Positions 1-8,492 of a DNA stretch of 64,000 nucleotides are shown here, in pieces. Within the stretch, counting starts at the first letter, position 1. The number at the start of each line of letters is the position of its first letter. The notes below the pieces were generated by a model. It was not told the DNA's origin. It saw only the letters and a program-made list of their open reading frames with translations, and ran no database searches. The translations under genes were made by a program, and so were the position numbers. Source of the DNA: Bacteroidales bacterium (GTDB taxonomy: Bacteria; Bacteroidota; Bacteroidia; Bacteroidales; Muribaculaceae); NCBI GenBank assembly GCA_004552485.1, contig SFOH01000003.1, positions 1 to 64,000 of the forward strand. The letters run 5' to 3'.

Positions 1-2009
1 GGGAAGAATGCCCACTGGTCATTGGCGGGGAAGCGGGAAGAACCGTCGTAGCGGCCGTTGGCTTCCAGGAGGTAGATGCCCTTGTAGTCATAGTTGATAC
101 GACCGAAGAAGCCGGTGGTGGCGCGGTGGGTGTTGGAGGCGGAAACGTTGTAGGTGTCGCCGTTGGTGAGGTTGAGGTTGGGGAGGTTGTAGTCAACCAG
201 ACCGTAGCGCTGAGCGTAGAAGTATTTGTACTCTTCCTGTTCGGCGGTCCAACCGGCCATAACCTTCAGGTTGTGAGCCTGGTTGAAAGAATGGGTGTAT
301 GTGGCAAATACGTTGGCGGTCCAGGTGTCGTCGCGGTAGTGGCTCTGAGCGGCGCGAGAAGTGGCCTGGCTGTACGGTGTCCATGAGCCGAGGGTGTTGG
401 AGCCGGGGGTCCAGTTGTTCCATGCGGTGTAGGGAACAACGGCGGCGTCGGAGTCCTGGTTCTGGAGGTTGTAGGTGAAGTCGGCCTGGAGAATGAGGCC
501 TTTCAGCAGCTCAGCCTGCATCCAACCCTGCATGCGGGTCTGGGTGGTGACGGTTTTGTCCTTGTGGGAGTTCTGGCGGATGGTAATGTCGTTACGGAAT
601 GAGCGGGGAGTGCCTTCTGCGTCGTAAACATAACCGAACATCTCAAAGAAGCTGGGGAAGCGCCACAGATACTGGTAAGAGTCACGGTTGAGGTTGGGCG
701 ACTCGTACTCGCGGTCTGAGAAAGAGAAGCGTGCGCCGGCTTTCAACCAGCTGAAGATCTGAGTGTCGATGCTGGCATTGGCCATGTAGCGGTGGAGCTT
801 GTCGGGGTTGAAGCGCAGGAGGCCTTCTTTGCTGTCATAGCCGAAGCTGAGACGGTAGTGGGTCTTGCCGGAGGTTCCTTCCAGGCTCACATTGTGTTTC
901 TGGCCGGGGGCGGTGTGGAAGATGGTAGACTCAATGTCCCAGTCAGCGTAGCTGAGGAAGCGGTTGGTAACCAGCTGCTCTCCGGTCATGGGTGAGATGG
1001 CGTTCTTGGGGAACACGTAGTAGTCGCCGACGTTGTCCTTGCTCTGGAAGGGTTTCAGCTCAACATAGCTTTTGTAGGGGCCGTTGTGCTGTGCAGCCCA
1101 TGCCTCGGCAAAGGGAAGGAGCTCGTCGTAGTACATGCCAAAGATTTCAGTGTCACCACCGGGGTTGGTGTTGTCCATGGCCACTTTCAGCTGGTTGACG
1201 GTGCTGTTGGGCTTGGGGAGCTTGGTGGCGCGGCCCCAGCTGAAGTTGTTGGTGTAAGAGACGCTCACGCGGTCCATGGTGTTGGCGTTTTTGGTGGTGA
1301 TGAGAATGACACCGAATGCAGCGCGAGTACCGTAGATCGAAGCGGAAGCGGCATCCTTGAGGACGGAGATTTCAGCGATATCGTCGGGGTTGAGGAAGCT
1401 CATGTCGTCAACGGGCACGCCGTCCACCACGATGAGGGGGTTGGAGGTGTGGTCGTTCGAAAGAGTACCCAAGCCACGGATGTTGATGGTGGGGTTGGCT
1501 GCGATGTCACCGCTGGTGGTGGTGATGGTCAGGCCGGGGACGGCACCCTGGAGGGCCTTGGTGACGTCGGAAGTGGGACGTGAGTCCATAACGCGGGCAA
1601 CGTCAACGGTGGCGACGGCGCCGGTCAGGTTTGCTTTTTTCTGCTGGCCGTAACCTACGACAACGAGCTGGTCGAGCATTTCGGTGGTGGGCTGCATGTA
1701 GAATGTCATGTTCTCGGCAGCTTTGAGGGTTGCGGGTTTGTAACCAACAAAGTTGACGGTGAGGGGCGTGCCGGGAGCGACGGAGATTGTGAAGTTACCG
1801 AAGGCATCGGTGGGAACGCCTTTTGTAGAACCCTTGGGCGTTACGCTGGCACCGATGATGGGTTCGTTGTTCTCATCCAGGACGGTACCCTTGATGGAGA
1901 CAACGCCCTGACCTTGTGACTGCGGCGCGGGCACGGGAGACTCAGCAGCCTGAGCTCCGAAAGGCACTGCGCATGTCAGCAACAGAGTTGCTAAAAGATG
2001 TTTTCTCAT
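1..2009 (-). CDS. SusC/RagA-family TonB-linked outer-membrane receptor, partial (C-terminus beyond window)
   Basis: The frame is open from the ATG at 2009 to the left edge, giving about 669 residues of a protein that is normally near 1000. It opens with a signal peptide (MRKHLLATLLLTCAVPFGAQA). A carboxypeptidase-D-regulatory-like beta-sandwich follows (VVSIKGTVLDENEPIIGASV, about residues 36-110), then the family signature VVVGYGQQKKANLTGAV and a TonB plug domain with LGTLSNDHTSNPLIVVDGVP and SVLKDAASASIYGTRA. The beta-barrel begins after that. SusC proteins import oligosaccharides or peptides through the outer membrane with TonB energy and a SusD lipoprotein lid. SusD normally follows susC and would lie beyond the window edge, so the substrate cannot be inferred. 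Family assignment is secure. Confidence 0.95.
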   Translation of the reverse strand, partial: MRKHLLATLLLTCAVPFGAQAAESPVPAPQSQGQGVVSIKGTVLDENNEPIIGASVTPKGSTKGVPTDAFGNFTISVAPGTPLTVNFVGYKPATLKAAENMTFYMQPTTEMLDQLVVVGYGQQKKANLTGAVATVDVARVMDSRPTSDVTKALQGAVPGLTITTTSGDIAANPTINIRGLGTLSNDHTSNPLIVVDGVPVDDMSFLNPDDIAEISVLKDAASASIYGTRAAFGVILITTKNANTMDRVSVSYTNNFSWGRATKLPKPNSTVNQLKVAMDNTNPGGDTEIFGMYYDELLPFAEAWAAQHNGPYKSYVELKPFQSKDNVGDYYVFPKNAISPMTGEQLVTNRFLSYADWDIESTIFHTAPGQKHNVSLEGTSGKTHYRLSFGYDSKEGLLRFNPDKLHRYMANASIDTQIFSWLKAGARFSFSDREYESPNLNRDSYQYLWRFPSFFEMFGYVYDAEGTPRSFRNDITIRQNSHKDKTVTTQTRMQGWMQAELLKGLILQADFTYNLQNQDSDAAVVPYTAWNNWTPGSNTLGSWTPYSQATSRAAQSHYRDDTWTANVFATYTHSFNQAHNLKVMAGWTAEQEEYKYFYAQRYGLVDYNLPNLNLTNGDTYNVSASNTHRATTGFFGRINYDYKGIYLLEANGRYDGSSRFPANDQWAFF

Positions 2010-2654
2010 AAGGTTTTGAGTAGTTGGATTGTTAGTTTTGCCGTTTTGTCCGTTGCGGGCCTTTTGGGGGAGAACCCGTTGTGGCGGCGGTTTTTGGGGG
2101 TTGGTTTAGTTTTTCAGGAGATGGCGGCTACGGAGGCTGCCGGTTCTCCGATGGGCCCGGAAGTCTGGGACGCCGGGTCCGGGCATTAGGTTTGATTGTT
2201 GCTTTCTTTTCTGGTCTTTTGGTTGGTTGTTAATGAGTTTTTTAGTTGTTATTAATAATTGAGTTTGTTATTCGATTGAATGATTGTGAGTTAGAGCGAT
2301 AAAGAGCGGTCGCGCCGTCTGAACTTTTTTTAACGAATGAGAGCGCCGCAGCATGACGCATTGGCGCAAACGGGCACGGAGGCTCTATATCAGACGCTAA
2401 ATTACAATAAAAATTCCGAAATGTCCATATTTATTCACAATAATTAACATAAAAATCGTCTCGTTTCCTCCGGATTGAAACTCGGAGGGGACGGTTGCGC
2501 TCCGTTAACATTTGTTTGGTGGCGCTGTGCCGTGTCATGATGCGTTGTGACGGCAGCTATCGCGATGGAATCGGCTGCAAAAAGTTGGGGATTGGTTGCA
2601 AAGTGTCAGCGCGGTGGAGACCCGTCCAAAAGCGGATGATTGAAAAACTGAAAA

Positions 2655-2670
2655 TATGTTGTACAACATA
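2655..2670. promoter_or_regulatory. 16-bp perfect palindrome TATGTTGTACAACATA
   Basis: Both halves are exact reverse complements. The site lies 7 bp from the hairpin at 2677-2699. A near-copy (one mismatch over 15 bp when read on the minus strand) lies at 36915-36930. It could be a binding site for a dimeric regulator or a shared structural motif; function unknown. Confidence 0.45.
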
Positions 2671-2676
2671 AAAGGC

Positions 2677-2699
2677 GAGCCGCCCGGGATGGGCGGCTC
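2677..2699 (-). terminator. Terminator-like hairpin downstream of the hdhA-like gene
   Basis: Perfect 9-bp stem GAGCCGCCC / GGGCGGCTC with a 5-nt loop. On the minus strand it is followed by GCCTTTTATG, a short T-tract. It lies about 220 bp past the stop of the gene at 2921-3703, so it would leave a long 3' UTR. Confidence 0.5.
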
Positions 2700-2920
2700 T
2701 GAAATGTTAAATAATTTAGAAAATTCGTTGTTGATTCTTAAAGGGACGAGGACCGGCAGCCGCAGGCTGCCGGCACGGTGCAGAGAGCCGGCAGGGCCGC
2801 CGGGCAGAGGCGGGGGCGGCGAAGGGCGGCGCGCCGAGGAAGGAGCCGAGGCGGCGCCGCGGACGGCGCGGAGGGGGCGCGTCGGAGCGGGCGGGGGCGT
2901 CGGAGAGGCGGGGAGCGGGG

Positions 2921-3703
2921 TCAGTCGAGGGTTTGGGAGCCGCCGCCGTTGACCATGAGGGTCTGGCCGGAGATCCACGACGAGGCGGGAGAGCAGAGGA
3001 AGAGGACGGCGCGGGCGATGTCGGCGGTCTCGCCCAGGCGTTCGAGGGGCGTGTGGCGCAGCATCACCTTCTCGAGCTCGGGGGTGAGGACAGTGGAGAG
3101 AGCGGCGGTGCGTGTGGCGCCGGGGCCGACGTTGTTGATGCGGATGCCCATGGGGCCGTAGTCATAGGCGAGGTTGGCGGTCATGTGGTTGAGGGCGGCT
3201 TTGGAGGAGCCGTAGATGGCCATGGCCTTCTCGCGATCGATGCTGCTCATGGAGGTGATGTTGACGATGGCGCCGTAGCCCGACTCGCGCATGTGGGGGG
3301 CTGCGAGGCGGCAGAGTTCCCAGGGCGCGAAGACGTTCATGGCGTAGATGCGCTCGACGTATGCGCGGTCGATGCTGAAGGGATTCTCGCGGCCGCCGCC
3401 TCCGCCGCCGGCGTTGTTGACGAGGATGTTGACGGTGCCGAAGGTGTGGACGGCGAAGTCGATGAGGGCGCGGAGGTCGTCTTCGTTGAGGACGTCGCAG
3501 ACGGTGGCTGCGGCATGGCCTCCGGCGCTGATGATTGCGTCGGCGGCGGCGCGTGCCTGCTCGATGTGGCGGCCGGAGACGACGACGTTTGCGCCGGCGG
3601 CGGCGAGGATTTCGGCGCAGGCCTGACCGATGCCGGCCGAGGCGCCGGTGACGACGGCGGTCTTGCCGCTGAGGTCGAAGGCTTGTTCTATTTCTTTGTT
3701 CAT
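2921..3703 (-). CDS. hdhA: 7-alpha-hydroxysteroid dehydrogenase-like short-chain dehydrogenase
   Basis: 260 residues, a full-length classical SDR. The cofactor loop is TGASAGIG (19-26), the structural motif is NNAG (96-99), and the catalytic triad is S151, Y164, K168, with the same spacing as E. coli HdhA. Similarity to E. coli HdhA as I remember it runs end to end, notably LVNNAGGGG, TPELEKVMLRHTPLERLG and LFLCSPASSWISGQ near the C-terminus. HdhA oxidises the 7-alpha-hydroxyl of bile acids reversibly. After the second beta strand the E. coli protein has Ser-Asp (NAD+); here the sequence is SGRH, and loss of the Asp with gain of Arg suggests NADP(H). It follows the OmpA gene with a 108-bp gap. 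Another SDR substrate cannot be excluded. Confidence 0.75.
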   Translation of the reverse strand: MNKEIEQAFDLSGKTAVVTGASAGIGQACAEILAAAGANVVVSGRHIEQARAAADAIISAGGHAAATVCDVLNEDDLRALIDFAVHTFGTVNILVNNAGGGGGGRENPFSIDRAYVERIYAMNVFAPWELCRLAAPHMRESGYGAIVNITSMSSIDREKAMAIYGSSKAALNHMTANLAYDYGPMGIRINNVGPGATRTAALSTVLTPELEKVMLRHTPLERLGETADIARAVLFLCSPASSWISGQTLMVNGGGSQTLD

Positions 3704-3748
3704 GGCGGGGGTGGTGAGTGTTGTGGTTGCAGGGGTGGGAAACGGAGG

Positions 3749-3784
3749 CGCGGGCGGTTCGCGGGGGATGGGGAACCGCCCGCG
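3749..3784 (-). terminator. Hairpin between OmpA-family gene and hdhA-like gene
   Basis: Perfect 12-bp stem CGCGGGCGGTTC / GAACCGCCCGCG with a 12-nt loop, 28 bp past the ompA-family stop. There is no T-tract on the minus strand, so it may stabilise the ompA mRNA end or attenuate read-through rather than terminate fully. Confidence 0.45.
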
Positions 3785-3811
3785 CGGTGCGGAGAGTTGG
3801 GAGTTCAGTGT

Positions 3812-5026
3812 TTATTTGTTGGAGAAGATGACAATGCGGTTCCAGTTGTTGTTGTCAGGATAGGGCTGCTCTGAGCTGCCTTCGGCAGAGATGGAGAGGC
3901 GGTCGGGGTTGATGCCGTAATTGTTGACGAGCTGGTCGCGGACTGCTTCGGCGCGGCGGCGTGAGAGGCCGAGGTTGTACTCGGAGGTGCCGGTGTCTTT
4001 GTCAGCATATCCGGCGATGGTGACGGAGGTGTTGGGATTGGCTTTGAGGTACTGGGCCACGTTGTAGACGTTCACTTCCTCAAAGGGTTCGATTTCGGCG
4101 CTGTTGATTTTGAAGCGTACTGTGGAGAGCATGGGGGTGCTTACGGCCACGGGAGCTGCCGTTACTTCGGGGCAGGGGAGCTGGGCTTCTGCGGCGGCGA
4201 GGGCGGCGCCGGTGGCGGCGAGTTCGCCACGCAGGTCATTGACCTGGTTGTTGAGGTTGTTGATGTAGCTGAGGTAGTCGCAGGGGTTGTAGGAGTGGAA
4301 GCCTGAGCCGCCGATGTTGATGGCGATGCCTCCCACGGCGGTTATCATGGCCTCGATGGGCTGTCCGTGAACAACGTTGTTGAAGTTGTCGCCATAGAAC
4401 TGAGCGCGGCCTTCGGCGAAGATGTCAACATACTTGCCGCAGCGGAATCGGAGCTGAAGGCCGGCGCTGACGGGGAGCAAGGACTGTTTCACACGCGGGT
4501 TGTCGCTCTTGCTGCGGTCCACGTAGGGTGCGACGTTTGTGGCAACGGTGTTGTAGTCCCAGCAGTAGGTGTATCCCACGCCCACGAAGGGGATGATGGA
4601 GAATACGCGGTTGGGGTTGACCTTGAAGGAGTTGAACATGTCCCACATGAGGTCGGCGTTGGCGCTGATGTATTTGGCTTTTGAGTATTTCTCAAACTCC
4701 CAGTGCATGGCGCCGCCGGTGGCGCTGAGGCGCCATCCCAGGTAGGGGCTGAACCATTTGCCGAAGCCGAAGTTATAGGCGGCGGTCACCTGGCGGTGGG
4801 CGTCGCCGTTGGGCATGGAGTTCTCAACGAAGGGCACTGAGACGCCGGCACCGAACTGGATGAACCAGTTGTCGCGGGATGTCGAATAGTAGTGTGTCTG
4901 GCAGGGCACCTCCTCTGTTACGCTGACTGTTTCTTCAGCCACAACGACTTCGTCCTGTGCGGCTGCATCGGGGGCGGCGCATAATGAAGCAACGCCGGCA
5001 CCAAGGATTAATAATGACTTTTTCAT
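3812..5026 (-). CDS. OmpA-family outer-membrane protein
   Basis: 404 residues. A Sec signal peptide (MKKSLLILGAGVASLCAAPDA) is followed by an N-terminal beta-barrel region (about 50-250), rich in aromatic strands such as WFIQFGAGVSVPF and PFVGVGYTYCW. A short coiled stretch (LNNQVNDLRGELAATGAALA) comes next, then a C-terminal OmpA/MotB peptidoglycan-binding domain (about 300-404) with TVRFKINSAEIEPFEEVNV, ITIAGYADKDTG-like and NLGLSRRRAEAVRDQL. It anchors the outer membrane to the cell wall and is probably an abundant porin-like protein. The start is the first ATG and gives a complete signal peptide. The preceding 330 bp hold no other gene. Confidence 0.9.
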   Translation of the reverse strand: MKKSLLILGAGVASLCAAPDAAAQDEVVVAEETVSVTEEVPCQTHYYSTSRDNWFIQFGAGVSVPFVENSMPNGDAHRQVTAAYNFGFGKWFSPYLGWRLSATGGAMHWEFEKYSKAKYISANADLMWDMFNSFKVNPNRVFSIIPFVGVGYTYCWDYNTVATNVAPYVDRSKSDNPRVKQSLLPVSAGLQLRFRCGKYVDIFAEGRAQFYGDNFNNVVHGQPIEAMITAVGGIAINIGGSGFHSYNPCDYLSYINNLNNQVNDLRGELAATGAALAAAEAQLPCPEVTAAPVAVSTPMLSTVRFKINSAEIEPFEEVNVYNVAQYLKANPNTSVTIAGYADKDTGTSEYNLGLSRRRAEAVRDQLVNNYGINPDRLSISAEGSSEQPYPDNNNWNRIVIFSNK

Positions 5027-5354
5027 GAGGGTGTGTGTTTTTTTATTTTTTGTTGTTAGACTTTAATTTTATTTATAATGTGTTTTGTTTAAATGTGAGC
5101 TCCGGCGCGCGGCCGGGGGAAATGTGTGAAGTAAGTTAAAATTTCTTGTTGTTTTAAAATAGAAACACAACGGGGGCGAAAAAGTTTGTGTCGTGCGAGG
5201 AAAAAATTGGCGAAAAGCGCGCAAAAAAACTGAGGCGGAGCCGCAGGGTTCCGCCTCAGGGGTTGCATCCGTGGTGGACGCGTATGAAAAATTAGTTATG
5301 TGTGCTGTGCACTTTTGGAGGGCGCGATGCCGGGATGGCGTCGTGCCGAGGGTG
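5027..5354. other. Intergenic region between nuoN and the OmpA-family gene
   Basis: AT-rich for the first 150 bp (the leader of the ompA-family gene on the minus strand), then the nuoN terminator at 5223-5259. I found no exact TAnnTTTG promoter element and no small ORF worth reporting. Confidence 0.6.
5223..5259 (-). terminator. Rho-independent terminator of the nuo-atp-nuo operon
   Basis: Perfect 10-bp stem CTGAGGCGGA / TCCGCCTCAG with a 10-nt loop. On the minus strand it is followed immediately by seven T residues. It lies about 95 bp past the nuoN stop and is the only convincing terminator I found between nuoA and nuoN. Confidence 0.8.
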
Positions 5355-6845
5355 TCAGACGTTGAGCAGGAACGCCAGCAGTTCGGAGTTGGCGGCGGTG
5401 TCAAGCAGCCAGTTGTAGACGGGGCTGACGATGCCGAGGAGGATGATGCCGCCGACGGTGAGCACGAGGCCCAGGCGCTCGGAGGCGTCGGAGCGGAAGC
5501 GTGCCACGACGGGTTCGCCGGGGGTGATGTACATGCTCTTCACCACCAGCAGATAGTAGTACAGGGAGATGATGGTGTTGATGAGGGCGATGAGCACGAG
5601 GACGTAGATGGCGACGGAGCCCTGGTTGATGGCGGCGGTGAAGATGAAGAACTTGCTGAAGAATCCGGCGAAGGGAGGTATGCCTGCCAGCGAGAACATT
5701 GCCAGCATCATGCAGAAGGCCAGGGCCGGGTTTGACTTGGAGAGGCCGCGGTAGTCGTCGATGGAGACCATGCCGGTCTTGTTCTCGATGGCCTGTGTGA
5801 CGCCGAAGGCGGCGAGGTTGGAGAAGACGTAGACGAGGATGTAGTACATCATTGCGGCGGTGCCCATGAAGTTGAGGGCGATGACGCCGAGCATGATGTA
5901 GCCGGCCTGTGAGATTGACGAGAAGGCCAGGAAGCGCTTCATGTTGCGCTGGCGGATGGCGAAGAGGTTGCCGATGGTGATCGTGAGGATGATGATGGCG
6001 TAGAGCATCCACTCCCACACCTGCTCGTAGACGCAGCCGAATGCTTGGGCCAGAATCACGAGGAAGGCGAAGGCTGCGGCGCCTTTGGAGATGACGGAGA
6101 GGTAGGAGGTGACGGATGTCGGGGCGCCCTGATATACGTCGGCGGTCCAGAGGTGGAAGGGCACGAGCGAGAGCTTGAAGCCGATGCCGGCGATGACGAA
6201 GGCGAGGGCGAGGATGAGCAGTGCGCTGTTCTCGGCCATTCCGAGCGAGGCGTAGATGTCGCTGAAGAAGAGCGAGCCGGTGAGGCCGTAGACGAACGAG
6301 AGGCCCATCATGAAGACGGCCGATGAGAAGCAGGCGGTGAGGATGTATTTGATGGCGGCCTCACGGCTCTCGTAGCGGTTCTTGTCGAGGGCGACCATGG
6401 CGGCGAGGGGCAGCGAAGCGCTTTCGAGGCCGATGACGAAGAGCAGGAAGTGGCGTGCCGAAACCATCAGGTACATGCCGAAGAGGGTGACGAGCAGCAG
6501 CTCGTAGAACTCGCCGCGGCGCATGGCCATCATATCGTTGTTGACCCACTTGACCGACTGGAGCAGCACGATGGTGACGCCCACGTTGAGGATGCACTTG
6601 ATGGCGCAGACAACGGGCGAGGTGACGTACATGCCGTTGAAGACCGAGACGGCCTCGTCGGAGGGAACGCCCAGCAGGCAGGGGAAGAAGCCGGCGACGG
6701 TGAGCAGCAGCATGCCCACGGTGGAGATCCACGCTATGGCCTTGGACGAGCGTGCCGGCGCAAAGATGTCATAAATAAATACCACCAAGAAAAGGACAAG
6801 CACGCCTATTTCTTGCTTCATGGTTAAAAACTGAGAATAATCCAT
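5355..6845 (-). CDS. nuoN: NADH-quinone oxidoreductase subunit N
   Basis: 496 residues, the length expected for the family. It is an antiporter-like, roughly 14-helix membrane subunit of complex I, one of the three (L, M, N) that pump protons in the membrane arm. Visible family features are LLFVIGLESASLPLAAMVAL (the conserved Glu of TM5), KLSLVPFHLWTADVYQGAPT (the conserved Lys and loop motif), AFSSISQAGYIMLGV and MFSLAGIPPFAGFFSKF. Last gene of the operon, 81 bp after nuoM. The start at 6845 is the first ATG; an internal Met (MKQEIG, residue 9) is a possible alternative. Confidence 0.96.
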   Translation of the reverse strand: MDYSQFLTMKQEIGVLVLFLVVFIYDIFAPARSSKAIAWISTVGMLLLTVAGFFPCLLGVPSDEAVSVFNGMYVTSPVVCAIKCILNVGVTIVLLQSVKWVNNDMMAMRRGEFYELLLVTLFGMYLMVSARHFLLFVIGLESASLPLAAMVALDKNRYESREAAIKYILTACFSSAVFMMGLSFVYGLTGSLFFSDIYASLGMAENSALLILALAFVIAGIGFKLSLVPFHLWTADVYQGAPTSVTSYLSVISKGAAAFAFLVILAQAFGCVYEQVWEWMLYAIIILTITIGNLFAIRQRNMKRFLAFSSISQAGYIMLGVIALNFMGTAAMMYYILVYVFSNLAAFGVTQAIENKTGMVSIDDYRGLSKSNPALAFCMMLAMFSLAGIPPFAGFFSKFFIFTAAINQGSVAIYVLVLIALINTIISLYYYLLVVKSMYITPGEPVVARFRSDASERLGLVLTVGGIILLGIVSPVYNWLLDTAANSELLAFLLNV

Positions 6846-6926
6846 TGAGAGTTTGCTTATTGCGCGGGAGAGCGCCGTAGAAGAGGGGGCTTCGGGCGGC
6901 GCGTCCCGCTTTTTTCTTGGTTTTTA

Positions 6927-8432
6927 TTAATTGAGGCCGATGGCGGCAAATATTTCGGGGTTGAACGTGGCCTTGATCAGGTCGGCGAAGAAATTGGGGA
7001 AGCAGCCGATGGCGGCCACGCAGACGATGAGCGTGACGGTTGAGAGGCGCTCGAACCATGATGCGTCGGTGAGCTCCAGGTGATGCTTGTCCTGCACGGG
7101 GCCGAAGAGGAGCTTGCCCACGACGCGGAGGATGTATACCGCGGTGATGACGATGGATGAGCAGGCCAGGATTGTGAGGAAGCGGTGGAAGAAGTCGGCG
7201 TGTTCGAACGAGCCCACGAAGATTGTCATCTCGGAGACGAAACCGGAGAGTCCGGGGAGGCCGAGCGAGGCCATACCGGCGATGACGTATCCGACGCCGA
7301 GGTAGGGCATGATTCGCATGAGGCCGCCCATCTTGGTGATGTCGCGGGTGTGGGTGCGGCCGTAGATCATGCCGATGAGGGCGAAGAAGAGGGCCGTCAT
7401 CAGACCGTGAGAGAGCATCTGCATGATTGCGCCGGTCATTGCGGTGGTGTTGAGCATGAGGATTGCGAAGAGCACCATGCCGCAGTGTGAGACAGACGAG
7501 TAGGCGTTGATGTATTTGAGGTCGGTCTGCACGCAGGCCGAGAAGGCTCCGTAGACGATTGAGATGCCGGTGAGGATGAGGAATATCCAGGCCAGTTCGT
7601 TGGCAGCCCAGGGCATGCAGTAGATGGCGACGCGGAAGCATCCGTAGCCGCCGAGTTTCATGAGCACGCCGGCGTGGAGCATGGAGACTGCCGTGGGGGC
7701 GCAGGCGTGACCGTCGGGGCTCCATGTGTGGAAGGGGAACATGGCGCCGAGGACGCCGAAGCCGACGAAGGTCATGGGGAAGAGGAAGCTCTGCCAGCCG
7801 TGGGGGATGGCGTCGTTCTGGACGATTTCGAGCAGGTTCCAGGTGTGCTGTGAGCCTTCGGGAGCGCTGTGGTAGTAGATGCCGATGAGGCCGAGCATGA
7901 GGAATGCCGAGCCGCCCATGAGCATGAGCGTGAGCTTCATGGCCGAGTACTCCTTGCGTCCGGTGCCCCACAGGCCGATGAGCAGGTACATGGGGATGAG
8001 GGCCACCTCGTAGAACATGAACATTGTGAAGAGGTCGATGCTGATGAAGAAGCCGTAGACGCCGGTGCTCAGCAGAATGAGCCACAGGAAGAAGGCTTTC
8101 GGGTCATCGATTTTCCAGGAGGCGAAGGTTCCGGCGAAGACAATGAAACCGGTGAGGATGAGCATTGCCACGCTGACGCCGTCGACGCCGACGGCGAGAT
8201 GGATGTTGAGTGCGGGGAACCACTCCCAGCTCTGGACGAAGAACATGGGCGCGTCGGGGTCGGCGGCGCGCAGCTGCAGATAGTCGCACAGGAGCCAGAT
8301 TGACAGCGCCACCAGCGCGGAGCTGCCCAGGACGGCCACCGTGCGCACCTGCTTCACATTTTGACAGATGGCGAGGAGTCCCAGCATCACTATGGGAATC
8401 GCCACAAAATATATCAGTATATTGCTGAACAT
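6927..8432 (-). CDS. nuoM: NADH-quinone oxidoreductase subunit M
   Basis: 501 residues, hydrophobic throughout. Antiporter-like proton-pumping subunit of complex I. Signatures: FMFYEVALIPMYLLIGLWG (TM5 Glu), FPFHTWSPDGHACAPTAVSM (conserved loop and Lys region), NAYSSVSHCGMVLFAI, and MASLGLPGLSGFVSEM. It follows nuoL with a 60-bp gap and precedes nuoN in the same direction. No internal promoter or terminator is visible in the gaps. Confidence 0.96.
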   Translation of the reverse strand: MFSNILIYFVAIPIVMLGLLAICQNVKQVRTVAVLGSSALVALSIWLLCDYLQLRAADPDAPMFFVQSWEWFPALNIHLAVGVDGVSVAMLILTGFIVFAGTFASWKIDDPKAFFLWLILLSTGVYGFFISIDLFTMFMFYEVALIPMYLLIGLWGTGRKEYSAMKLTLMLMGGSAFLMLGLIGIYYHSAPEGSQHTWNLLEIVQNDAIPHGWQSFLFPMTFVGFGVLGAMFPFHTWSPDGHACAPTAVSMLHAGVLMKLGGYGCFRVAIYCMPWAANELAWIFLILTGISIVYGAFSACVQTDLKYINAYSSVSHCGMVLFAILMLNTTAMTGAIMQMLSHGLMTALFFALIGMIYGRTHTRDITKMGGLMRIMPYLGVGYVIAGMASLGLPGLSGFVSEMTIFVGSFEHADFFHRFLTILACSSIVITAVYILRVVGKLLFGPVQDKHHLELTDASWFERLSTVTLIVCVAAIGCFPNFFADLIKATFNPEIFAAIGLN

Positions 8433-8492
8433 TGTTTAATGGTTTTTTTTCAGATTGATTGGGGATGGGAGTTTCACATCGTTGTCACGGGG

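Larger units (their letters stand above)
2010..2920. other. Long intergenic region between hdhA-like gene and susC
   Basis: About 900 bases without a convincing gene. The AT-rich part (2010-2660) is the presumed leader of susC on the minus strand, but I found no clean TAnnTTTG box there. A 7-bp inverted pair, CGTCTGA at 2316-2322 and TCAGACG at 2390-2396, is widely spaced and of unknown meaning. A 16-bp palindrome (2655-2670) and a terminator-like hairpin (2677-2699) are listed separately. The stretch 2750-2920 is extremely G-rich on the plus strand, with a second hairpin at 2753-2773 (CCGGCAGC / GCTGCCGG). ORFs there encode only Pro/Arg/Ala-rich low-complexity peptides. Confidence 0.6.

Noticed and set aside
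2535..2978. 147-codon minus ORF and 98/127-codon plus ORFs in the GC-rich region
   Set aside because: They encode Pro/Arg/Ala/Gly low-complexity peptides, overlap the hdhA-like gene and cross a hairpin; no family resemblance.
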